From the NCBI GenBank assembly GCA_027692465.1, contig JAQEYU010000001.1, forward strand, positions 186,001 to 250,000: 64,000 bases of DNA, written 5' to 3'. Shown here in pieces: positions 1 to 6,531 of this stretch (position 1 is the first letter of the stretch; each line of letters begins with the position of its first letter). Source of the stretch: Enterococcaceae bacterium OF42-14pH9A. Lineage in GTDB: Bacteria > Bacillota > Bacilli > Lactobacillales > Enterococcaceae. Both the position numbers and the translations under genes were made by a program. Below the pieces are notes generated by a model, which saw only the letters and a list, made by a program, of their open reading frames with translations, had not been told where the DNA came from and ran no database searches.

Positions 1-2
1 AA

Positions 3-35
3 GAAGAAATCGAATCAATCGAAATTATTGATTAG
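3..35 (+). CDS. C-terminal end of an upstream prophage gene (partial)
   Basis: One reading frame is open from the window edge and ends in TAG at 33-35, giving the acidic tail EEIESIEIID. In PBSX-like prophages the portal or minor head protein gene lies just upstream of the scaffold region, so this could be the end of such a gene. Only ten residues are visible, so the product cannot be identified. Confidence 0.35.
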   Translation, partial: EEIESIEIID

Positions 36-171
36 CACACAGTCGCAATGTGATTGAGTGCTATTTTTGTGCCTAAAAATGGTGAACCTTATGAAAAATG
101 AGAAATGGCAGCAAATGACCTTGAGAGAGGTAGTTGGCCTTTTTAATTTAAAAAAGAGAGGATTTTGCAAA

Positions 172-444
172 ATGAAATACAGAAAGAAGCCAGTCGTTAT
201 TGAAGCCTTCCAATACGACGGTGACCTCATGGCGAGCAATGGGAAATATTATGTTCCGGAGTGGGCTGCTAAGGCTGACAAAAATGGCATCTTCAAAATT
301 AAAGGACAGGGTGACCTGTATATTACTACTCTTGAGGGCGATATGTTGGTAAACGTTGGTGATTATGTGATTCGGGGAGTGAATGGCGAACTCTATCCAT
401 GCAAACCGGATATTTTCAGAAAAACCTATGAGCTCATTGATTAA
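172..444 (+). CDS. Small phage protein of the PVVIEAFQ / YPCKPDIF type
   Basis: This 90-residue protein begins KYRKKPVVIEAFQYDG and ends GDYVIRGVNGELYPCKPDIF. That pattern recurs in small phage proteins found near head genes in Firmicute phages, whose role is not established. The ATG at 172 is chosen over an upstream ATG at 58 because AGAGAGG precedes it and homology-like sequence starts there. A short hairpin terminator follows directly. The protein looks soluble, with no membrane segment. Function is unknown. Confidence 0.7.
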   Translation: MKYRKKPVVIEAFQYDGDLMASNGKYYVPEWAAKADKNGIFKIKGQGDLYITTLEGDMLVNVGDYVIRGVNGELYPCKPDIFRKTYELID

Positions 445-446
445 TT

Positions 447-470
447 AGTCCTAGCAATAGGGCTTTTTAT
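447..470 (+). terminator. Rho-independent terminator after the small phage gene
   Basis: AGTCCTA and TAGGGCT form a seven-pair stem (one G-U) around a GCAA loop at 447-463, followed by a T-rich tract. It separates the upstream gene from the scaffold-capsid operon. Confidence 0.55.
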
Positions 471-490
471 TTTGCCTTTTTTGCTGTTGT

Positions 491-532
491 AGGCGTTAAA
501 GAACAACGCTCCTAATCGTGGTCGTCGCCACG
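491..532 (+). other. Structured leader upstream of the scaffold gene
   Basis: Two short potential hairpins lie between the terminator and the scaffold gene: AGGCGTT with AACGCTCCT (one bulge), and CGTGG with CCACG around a six-base loop at 517-532. An A-rich run and GAAAGGAAG then lead into the ATG at 559. This may be a translational leader for the abundant head proteins. That is inference from base pairing only. Confidence 0.3.
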
Positions 533-558
533 TAAAAAAATCGAAAGGAAGATGTTTT

Positions 559-1095
559 ATGAACCGAGAAGAACTGAAGAAGATGGGGTTGACAGATGAG
601 CAAATCAACCAGGTAATGGCCAGCCATGGTCAGTCAGTAAATGCTTTAAATGCTGAAGTTGCTAATTGGAAAAAAGCTTCTGAGGATGCTAAGGCAGAAA
701 CAGTTGACAAGGAGAAGGAAATTGAACGTCTGAAACCATTTGAAGAGCAAGTCGGCACTCTTACAACGGAAAATGGCGAACTCAAATCTAAGGCTTCTAC
801 TGCTGAAAAGAACAGTAAAGTAGTTGCTGCTTTGGCTAAATCAAACGCTCATGATGTCACCGATTTGATGAAGTTTCTCGACCAGGATTCCATCACTTTG
901 GATGATAAGGGAAATTTGCAGGGCCTTGATAGTCAGTTGAAGTCCTTGCAAGAAGGTAAGGCGTGGTTGTTTCAAACCGGTAAACCGGCCGTACCGTCTT
1001 ATGATCCAGCTGGTGGTGTGGATCCGAAAGCACCTAAAACGATGGCGGAAGCAATCGAATCCGGCATCAAATCACAATTAAAAGGAGATGCATGA
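559..1095 (+). CDS. Phage capsid scaffolding protein (GP20-like)
   Basis: The 178-residue protein is rich in Lys, Glu and Ala. A central coiled-coil stretch (about residues 30-90, KKASEDAKAETVDKEKEIE) is followed by a conserved-looking segment around DVTDLMKFLDQDSI. This is the build of phage minor structural GP20/scaffold proteins, which guide capsid assembly and leave the head. The start is supported by GAAAGGAAG upstream. It sits three bases before the major capsid gene, the usual scaffold-capsid order. Confidence 0.8.
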   Translation: MNREELKKMGLTDEQINQVMASHGQSVNALNAEVANWKKASEDAKAETVDKEKEIERLKPFEEQVGTLTTENGELKSKASTAEKNSKVVAALAKSNAHDVTDLMKFLDQDSITLDDKGNLQGLDSQLKSLQEGKAWLFQTGKPAVPSYDPAGGVDPKAPKTMAEAIESGIKSQLKGDA

Positions 1096-1098
1096 TAA

Positions 1099-2070
1099 AT
1101 GCCAGTAACATTACTAGAAGCACAAAAAAATGTGCAGGATGACTTGCAATTAGGAGTCATCGATGAATTCCGAAAAAATAATTTCTTGTTGGATACTTTA
1201 ACCTTTGACGATGCTGTTTCACCAACAGGTGGCGGCACCACCTTAACTTATTCGTATACTCGGTTGAAAACTCAACCTACTGCTGATTTTCGTGAAGTGA
1301 ACTCTGAATATACTCCTCATGAAGTTGAAAAGGAACGTCATTCTGTTGACTTGAAAATCTTTGGTGGATCTTACCAAATTGACCGCGTGATTGCGAATAT
1401 GGGTGGGATTGTAAAAGAAGTTGAATTGCAACAGGCTCAAAAAATCAAAGCTGCTTCTGCTTTATTTAACGATACTGTTATCAATGGCGATTCTGCTGTT
1501 AACGCTAAAGCTTTTGATGGCTTAGACAAGGCCTTGGCAGGTTCTACGACTGAGTTTGACACCGGGCTTATTGATTTATCTACTTCTGCAACTATTGATA
1601 CAAACTACAAATATTTCGTTGATGCGTTAGATGAGTTCTTGATGGGCTTGGATGGCGAACCTGGCGCATTGATGGGAAATTCAATGATGATTGCTCGGAT
1701 TCGTGCTGTGGCCCGTCGCATGGGGCAATACCAAGAGACAAAAGATGGTTTCGGTCGGGTAATCTCTAATTACGGTATCGTTCCATTGGTAGACTTAGGC
1801 GCTAAAGCCGGTTCTAATGATCCAATCGTATCTACTAAAGCTGATGGGACGACTTCCCTTTATGCTGTGCGCTTTGGCTTGGATGGGTTCCATGGTGTTA
1901 CTACTGCGGACGGCATGCCAATCAAAACTTGGTTGCCTGATTTTTCTAAAGCGGGAGCTGTGAAAACTGGTGAAGTTGAAATGTTGGCAGCCGTAGCCTT
2001 GAAAGCGACAAAAGCCGCTGGTGTATTCCGTAATATACAAATCAAACCTGCAACTGGTGGAGGTGAGTAA
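1099..2070 (+). CDS. Major capsid protein
   Basis: At 323 residues this is the right size for an HK97-fold coat protein and follows directly after the scaffold gene. Visible features are an N-terminal LLEAQKNVQDDLQLGVIDEFRKNN helix region, a mid-protein E-loop-like segment (EKERHSVDLKIFGGSYQIDR) and a C-terminal GLDGFHGVTTADG region before the last strand. GGAGATGCATGATAA precedes the ATG. The HK97 fold is inferred from gene order and size. No fold search was possible. Confidence 0.8.
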   Translation: MPVTLLEAQKNVQDDLQLGVIDEFRKNNFLLDTLTFDDAVSPTGGGTTLTYSYTRLKTQPTADFREVNSEYTPHEVEKERHSVDLKIFGGSYQIDRVIANMGGIVKEVELQQAQKIKAASALFNDTVINGDSAVNAKAFDGLDKALAGSTTEFDTGLIDLSTSATIDTNYKYFVDALDEFLMGLDGEPGALMGNSMMIARIRAVARRMGQYQETKDGFGRVISNYGIVPLVDLGAKAGSNDPIVSTKADGTTSLYAVRFGLDGFHGVTTADGMPIKTWLPDFSKAGAVKTGEVEMLAAVALKATKAAGVFRNIQIKPATGGGE

Positions 2071-2071
2071 G

Positions 2072-2365
2072 ATGGCCAAAATTATCGCACCGAATAAACA
2101 ATACACAGGAGTTTCGGCTAGCGTTGCCTTTGCCCAAGGTGTTGGACAAACGGAAAATCCAAAACTCATTCAATGGTTCAAAGATCATGGCTATACAGTT
2201 GAAGAGCCGAAAGCTGTTGCCAAAGCTAAAGCAGAACCAAAAATAGATAGTAAATCGGAGCCAAAAGCAGAACCAAAAGGGGAGGCAACGGATGATGGAA
2301 AATCTACAAAGCCTAGTTCTAAAGCTGTTGCCAAAGCTAAAGCAGCTGCTGAAGATTCCAAGTGA
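2072..2365 (+). CDS. Small Lys/Ala/Pro-rich protein following the capsid gene
   Basis: This 97-residue protein has a compact N-terminal half (MAKIIAPNKQYTG, then NPKLIQWFKDHGYTVEE) and a low-complexity tail built from KAVAKAKA and PKAEPK units. Proteins like this commonly follow the capsid gene in PBSX/skin-like prophages, and their role is unclear. GGAGGTGAG lies upstream of ATG 2072. Its last 74 bases overlap the next gene in another frame, and part of the repeated DNA is translated twice. Confidence 0.7.
   Translation: MAKIIAPNKQYTGVSASVAFAQGVGQTENPKLIQWFKDHGYTVEEPKAVAKAKAEPKIDSKSEPKAEPKGEATDDGKSTKPSSKAVAKAKAAAEDSK
2210..2344 (+). repeat. Pair of 24-bp direct repeats in the capsid-adjacent gene
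   Basis: The same 24 bases, starting AAAGCTGTTGCC and ending AAGCTAAAGCA, occur at 2210-2233 and 2321-2344. Both encode KAVAKAKA in the capsid-adjacent gene. The second copy also lies inside the next gene, where another frame reads KLLPKLKQ. Confidence 0.9.
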
Positions 2366-2684
2366 TCAATCTGATTTAGATGAAGTTCTGAAGTTCGCAC
2401 TCGAGACTGAAATCATGGATGTGCTGAATTATTGCAATCTGGAAGACTTGCCTTGGCAGTTGGAAAATACTGTGATCATGATGACTAGAGATCTTATTGA
2501 AGCTACTCAGTTAGTACTATCTGCTGATGAAGTTTCAGAGGGACAAGTTAAGTCAATTACTGAAGGGGATTTTTCTATTACAAAAGCAACGTCTGCCGAA
2601 ATGATGGCCGCCATGGTGAATGTTCCTTCTTTTTCTCAAAACTATGAAGATCGTCTCAACTCATTTCGAAAGTTTCGGTGGTGA
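2292..2684 (+). CDS. Head-tail connector protein (gp6-like, YqbG-type)
   Basis: The 130-residue helical protein contains KLKQLLKIPSDQSDLDEVL, then EIMDVLNYCNLEDLPWQLENTVIMM. This is the signature arrangement of phage gp6-like DNA-packaging/connector proteins, which form a ring under the portal. GGGGAGG at 2279-2285 sits six bases before ATG 2292 and sets the start, so the gene overlaps its neighbour by 74 bases. Gene order matches yqbG of the B. subtilis skin element. Confidence 0.75.
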   Translation: MMENLQSLVLKLLPKLKQLLKIPSDQSDLDEVLKFALETEIMDVLNYCNLEDLPWQLENTVIMMTRDLIEATQLVLSADEVSEGQVKSITEGDFSITKATSAEMMAAMVNVPSFSQNYEDRLNSFRKFRW

Positions 2685-2688
2685 GTCT

Positions 2689-3054
2689 ATGGGAATTTAT
2701 GATTACGCAAAGAAGGAATTTGAAAAACAATACGATTCCTTACTGACTGTATCTGTCAATGAACCAGTAAAAGTTGGAGCTGTCACTAAACCAAAATGGG
2801 TTGAGAAAATCACTAATCAGCCATGCAGGATTGCCCAAAAACGGGTGGTAAATCCATCTACAGAAGGCAATGCGCCCCAGGTGTCGTACATCACCACTCT
2901 TTACTGTGACCCTGTGACAGAGATACCACCTGGTAGCCGAATTAAGGTTACCGATGTGCATGGTGTCACTCGAGACTACAAACGATCCTCTGAAGGATTC
3001 AGTAGCTACCGGACGCACCAAGAGATTGTGATGGAAAGGGTGTTTGTATTATGA
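2689..3054 (+). CDS. Head-closure / head-tail joining protein (YqbH/XkdH-type)
   Basis: This 121-residue, mostly beta protein has a RIAQKRVVNPS...SYITTLYCDP...IPPGSRIKVTDVHGVTRDYKRSS core, typical of stopper proteins that close the capsid and dock the tail. ATG 2689 gives the expected size, and a possible ATG at 2620 would overlap the upstream gene needlessly. It overlaps the next gene by four bases. Assignment rests on gene order plus the beta-rich stopper pattern. Confidence 0.65.
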   Translation: MGIYDYAKKEFEKQYDSLLTVSVNEPVKVGAVTKPKWVEKITNQPCRIAQKRVVNPSTEGNAPQVSYITTLYCDPVTEIPPGSRIKVTDVHGVTRDYKRSSEGFSSYRTHQEIVMERVFVL

Positions 3055-3521
3055 GCGGTGACGGCTTTTTCTTTGAGGAATTCGAACAGTTCGCTGCCAA
3101 TTTTCACAAAACACTTCAAGAAGAAACGTTTGTGATTGACGTTATGAATCATCTTGGCAACATCATGATTCGGGAAGTGAAAGCCAAAACGCCAGTTGGG
3201 CAGTATGACGGGTCCGTATTTTTTGTTAAAGGAGGAAAACTCCTAGTCTTTGAAGGAGGAACTAAAAGGACTGGGGGCTATCTTCGACGAAATTGGATTC
3301 TTGACGGATGCACAAAAGAGGGCGACACCTATGTGGTTACTATCTCCAATAATACGGAATATGCGTCATACGTTGAGAACGGACACCGCACTGCGGACCA
3401 TTCAGGTTGGGTCGAAGGTCAGTTCTTCATGAAAATCACCATGGATGAAATCATGGACCAACTACCATCAATCGTTGGGCCAGCTTACAAAGAATACTTG
3501 ATGAAATTCGGATTCAGTTAG
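3051..3521 (+). CDS. HK97 gp10-like neck / tail-completion protein (YqbI-type)
   Basis: The 156-residue protein shows the gp10 pattern. An N-terminal helix contains FEQFAANFHKTLQ, then comes MIREVKAKTPVGQYDG, RTGGYLRRNWILDG and the conserved NNTEYASYVENGHR strand-turn. These proteins act at the head-tail joint or in tail completion. The ATG overlaps the upstream stop region by four bases, implying translational coupling. Confidence 0.8.
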   Translation: MSGDGFFFEEFEQFAANFHKTLQEETFVIDVMNHLGNIMIREVKAKTPVGQYDGSVFFVKGGKLLVFEGGTKRTGGYLRRNWILDGCTKEGDTYVVTISNNTEYASYVENGHRTADHSGWVEGQFFMKITMDEIMDQLPSIVGPAYKEYLMKFGFS

Positions 3522-3531
3522 GAGTGATCAA

Positions 3532-3954
3532 ATGGATGTTACTTTAGCGATTGCCAATCAATTAGCCAAGATTGTTCCGGGAGCAACGATTTATCGTGAA
3601 CAGCAGGAACAAAGCTTTGACGAACCGTCTTTTTATGTTTATGAGATCACTGCTACTGGAGACGGTGAAGTAAACCGCTATGAGATGAGAAAACATACCT
3701 TATGCATTATGTGGTTTCCTGATAGTCGCCTAGATGACCCGGGACCAAGAGAACAGTGCGAAATCATGCGTGAGAAGCTCTTAGACGAGTTTCAGCGTTT
3801 GGACGAATTATCTATCGGTGTGTTCGGGAAAGAAGCCAAGATGGTTGATGGTGCGCTACAGCTCACCTTCCGAATGAGATACAGGACTGTGCCAAATGAC
3901 GAGACACCAAAATTAGAAACACTAGATCAACAAGGAGGTCTGAAACGTGGCTAA
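3532..3954 (+). CDS. Tail terminator-like protein (YqbJ-type)
   Basis: This 140-residue protein starts MDVTLAIANQLAKIVPGATIYREQQEQSFDEPSFYVYEI. It continues with alternating strands and helices (RKHTLCIMWFPDSR; REKLLDEFQRLD) and ends with LQLTFRMRYRTV. That organisation matches tail terminator proteins, which cap the growing tail tube. GGAGTGATCAA precedes ATG 3532. The position between the gp10-like protein and the sheath supports the call. Confidence 0.65.
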   Translation: MDVTLAIANQLAKIVPGATIYREQQEQSFDEPSFYVYEITATGDGEVNRYEMRKHTLCIMWFPDSRLDDPGPREQCEIMREKLLDEFQRLDELSIGVFGKEAKMVDGALQLTFRMRYRTVPNDETPKLETLDQQGGLKRG

Positions 3955-4141
3955 ACGAGTTACAAAATCAGTACCAAAAGAGCCGACTGAGCCAAGATAT
4001 CCGAAAGCAGATATTTTGAAGTCGGCTGAATTTACCAAAATCGAACGAGACTTTTTGAGTGCGTATCTGCCTGATGGTACCCATACCATTGCAGAAGCGA
4101 AAAAGGTTCTCGAAAAAATTAGAAAAGGAGCTGTGAAATAA
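3947..4141 (+). CDS. Small basic protein upstream of the tail sheath
   Basis: This 64-residue, Lys-rich protein (pattern ADILKSAEFTKIERDFLSAYLPDGTHTIAEAKKVLEKI) starts at GTG 3947 behind AAGGAGG. It overlaps its neighbours on both sides. A small gene of this type often sits before the sheath in PBSX-like prophages. No known function is recognised. The C-terminal half resembles a helical hairpin rather than an enzyme. Confidence 0.65.
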   Translation: MAKRVTKSVPKEPTEPRYPKADILKSAEFTKIERDFLSAYLPDGTHTIAEAKKVLEKIRKGAVK

Positions 4142-5445
4142 TGGCAGGTGGAACATGGCAAGCACAAAACAAAGTGCGCCCTGGCGCGTATATCAATATT
4201 AATTCAACAGGTAATGTCGGCACCACGGATTCTACTCGTGGGGTAATGACGTTGCCTTTAGTTTTGGACTTTGGTCCGGAAAAGAAAGTAGTGGAGGTAG
4301 CAGCAAATACGAACCTAACTCAGTTCGGCTATGACTTGGCGGATCCAAAGATGTTGCTTTTGCGTGAGGCTTTAAAACAAGCCGCAACGGTATTACTTTA
4401 CCGTGTTGGTTCTGGTGCCAAGGCTACCGTGACAGAAGGTCCCGTGACTGCGACTGCCCTGTCTGGTGGAGCTCGGGGAAATGCTATTAACCTAGTTTCT
4501 AAAGCAAATGTGAATGTTACTGGATCTTTTGATGTGGAAACGTATTTGGCAGGCCGATTGATTGATACGCAAACGGCCGCTACAGTTCAAAATCTGAAAG
4601 CCAATACTTTGGTGGAGTTTTCTGGTGAAGGTGATTTGACTGCATTTTCTGTCAGCCTGGAAGGCGGAACAGATACCGCTCCTGCAGTTCAAGATTACAT
4701 GGACTACTTCACAGCTATCCAGGTGTACGATTTTAACGCTATGGCTTTGCCGGTAACGGAAGCTGCTATTAAAACGGCGGGTGCTTCTTTCATCAAGCGG
4801 ATGCGTGATGAGGAGGGTAAGAAATGCCAGCTAGTAGTTGCCGGCTTTGATGCAGACCATGAAGCTGTTATCAACGTGAAAAATGGCGTGAAGCTAGAAG
4901 ATGGAACTGTGATTAGTGCTGAAGAGGCAACTGTTTGGGTAGCTGGTGCGGCTGCAGCAGCTGGTGTAGCTACCTCATTGACCTACCGGAAATATGATGG
5001 TGCCGTGGATGTTAGCCAGCGTTACCTAAATAGCGAAATCATTGCCGCTTTGAAAGCTGGGGAGTTCGTCTTTACCGAAAAACGCGGGGAAGCTGTGATT
5101 GAGCAGGATATTAATAGCCTTCATACTTTCACCAGTGATAAGAGCCAAGATTTCAGCAAAAACCGGGTATTACGGGTATTAGATGATATTGCTAACAACA
5201 CTAAGAAAACGTTCGAGGACAATTTCATCGGTAAGGTCAACAACGATCAGGACGGTCGGGAAATGTTCAAGGCCAACCGGATTACTTACTTCGATACGTT
5301 ACAAGCAGCAGGTGCTATTACCAATTTTGCTGCTGAAGATGTGGAAGTGGTGGCTGGTGAAGCCAAGGATTCCATCTTGATGAATGTTGCTGTCCAACCT
5401 GTTGATGCAATGGAAAAACTTTACATGACCGTGCAAGTGGTCTAA
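4141..5445 (+). CDS. Phage tail sheath protein (XkdK-type)
   Basis: At 434 residues this matches the size of XkdK-family sheath proteins, which polymerise around the tube and contract on infection. It starts MAGGTWQAQNKVRPGAYIN, the usual sheath N-terminus. Further on it has STRGVMTLPLVLDFGP, a central variable domain, and a C-terminal half with VLRVLDDIANNTKKTFEDNFIGKVNND and QPVDAMEKLYMTV, which is characteristic of the family. Its presence shows the phage has a contractile tail. Confidence 0.92.
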   Translation: MAGGTWQAQNKVRPGAYININSTGNVGTTDSTRGVMTLPLVLDFGPEKKVVEVAANTNLTQFGYDLADPKMLLLREALKQAATVLLYRVGSGAKATVTEGPVTATALSGGARGNAINLVSKANVNVTGSFDVETYLAGRLIDTQTAATVQNLKANTLVEFSGEGDLTAFSVSLEGGTDTAPAVQDYMDYFTAIQVYDFNAMALPVTEAAIKTAGASFIKRMRDEEGKKCQLVVAGFDADHEAVINVKNGVKLEDGTVISAEEATVWVAGAAAAAGVATSLTYRKYDGAVDVSQRYLNSEIIAALKAGEFVFTEKRGEAVIEQDINSLHTFTSDKSQDFSKNRVLRVLDDIANNTKKTFEDNFIGKVNNDQDGREMFKANRITYFDTLQAAGAITNFAAEDVEVVAGEAKDSILMNVAVQPVDAMEKLYMTVQVV

Positions 5446-5461
5446 GAGAGGGGAATAGGAA

Positions 5462-5926
5462 ATGGGATTTTTAAAAGCAGGAGATGTGATTTCTGGTCGT
5501 GAAGGTACTGCCTACATGACCATCGATGGCCGGAATGTGCCGATGTTTTTCCTTAAAACGATTGAGGCAACTGTTGAGTTAGTCAAAACCGAAGTGCCAG
5601 TTTTGGGAAAACGGACGAACCAACAAAAGGTTACTGGTGCGAACGGCACGGGATCCATGACAATTCACAAGGTAACCAGCGAATTTGCGAATATCGCAGT
5701 GAATTACATGAAGTCAGGTACGATTCCGGACATTACGGTCAAAGTGACCAACGATGATCCGAATTCAACAATTGGTCGGCAAACAGTCTTACTGAAAGAC
5801 GTTATTTTCGATTCGATTGTCATTGCAAAATTGGACGTGGAATCCGAAACCTTAGATGAAGACGTGGATTTCACATTCAGTGACACGGATATTCTTGAAT
5901 CATTTGCCGAACCAACATTAGGCTAA
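5462..5926 (+). CDS. Phage tail tube (core) protein (XkdM-type)
   Basis: This 154-residue protein directly follows the sheath. MGFLKAGDVISGREGTAYMT and GKRTNQQKVTGANGTGSMTIHKVTS are hallmarks of XkdM-like tail core proteins, which form the inner tube, and DVDFTFSDTDILESF closes the family pattern. GAGGGGAATAGGAA precedes ATG 5462. It should pair structurally with the sheath at 4141. Confidence 0.9.
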   Translation: MGFLKAGDVISGREGTAYMTIDGRNVPMFFLKTIEATVELVKTEVPVLGKRTNQQKVTGANGTGSMTIHKVTSEFANIAVNYMKSGTIPDITVKVTNDDPNSTIGRQTVLLKDVIFDSIVIAKLDVESETLDEDVDFTFSDTDILESFAEPTLG

Positions 5927-5943
5927 ATTAGGAGGAAACATAC

Positions 5944-6351
5944 ATGAGTAACGTTGTTGATATCAAAAGCTTTTTAGTACCAAATGAGGATGAAACCAAG
6001 GAAGTCAAGTTCGAGCGGTTCCCTGAACCTTTCGTGATTTCTTCTTTGGGTGAAACTGAAAATGACCGTATCAAAAAATCTTGCACCAAAACTCGTCGGA
6101 GTAAATCCGGCAACCTAGTGAAAGATTTGGATACGGATAAATATGGTGATGCCTTACTGGCTCGTTGCGTAGTCACTCCTGATTTGCAAAATGCAGAACT
6201 TCAAGCGTTCTTTGCAACTCCTGGTGATGCGATTGGTACGTTGAAAGCCATGCTTCGCGCTGGTGAGTACGCGAATTTGACCAAAGAAGTTCTTGAATTC
6301 AACGGATTCAACGAAGATGAAGAAGAAATCAAGGATGAAGTAAAAAACTAA
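5944..6351 (+). CDS. Tail assembly chaperone, short form (XkdN-like)
   Basis: The 135-residue protein lies between the tube and tape measure genes, the fixed place for tail assembly chaperones. It contains DIKSFLVPNEDE, then KEVKFERFPEPFVISSLGETE and a C-terminal acidic NEDEEEIKDEVKN. AGGAGGAAACATAC gives a strong ribosome site. The last codons form a slippery heptamer directly before the stop, so a longer fused form is likely (see the extension at 6342-6521). Confidence 0.85.
   Translation: MSNVVDIKSFLVPNEDETKEVKFERFPEPFVISSLGETENDRIKKSCTKTRRSKSGNLVKDLDTDKYGDALLARCVVTPDLQNAELQAFFATPGDAIGTLKAMLRAGEYANLTKEVLEFNGFNEDEEEIKDEVKN
6342..6348 (+). promoter_or_regulatory. -1 ribosomal frameshift slippery site A AAA AAC
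   Basis: In the chaperone frame the bases read A AAA AAC, followed at once by TAA. A one-base backward slip joins the -1 frame, which stays open to 6521. Lambda G/GT and equivalent genes in many tailed phages use such slips to make two chaperone forms in a set ratio. The heptamer and its place before the stop are seen directly. Frameshifting itself is inferred. Confidence 0.75.
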
Positions 6352-6521
6352 TTAATGACGGCAACCCCGATTTCGTGTATGCATATCACGCTTACCACGC
6401 AAACGGGATGTTGCCGTCTGTTTTTGCTGCTTTGCCACGTCGGGAGCAACTAGTGATTATGGCTTTCATTGATGTGAAAACAGATCAAGAAAAGAAAGCA
6501 GCTAAGAAATTCAAAAAGTAG
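6342..6521 (+). CDS. Frameshift extension of the tail assembly chaperone
   Basis: After a slip at 6342-6348 the -1 frame continues LINDGNPDFVYAYHAYHANG and ends FKK at TAG 6519-6521, making a fusion of about 192 residues. The extension has no convincing start of its own. It is compact, with aromatic and His residues then a lysine-rich end (DQEKKAAKKFKK), and fills the gap before the tape measure gene. This matches the G-T domain layout, where the T part binds the tape measure protein. Confidence 0.72.
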   Translation, partial: KKLINDGNPDFVYAYHAYHANGMLPSVFAALPRREQLVIMAFIDVKTDQEKKAAKKFKK

Positions 6522-6531
6522 GTGAACGCTG

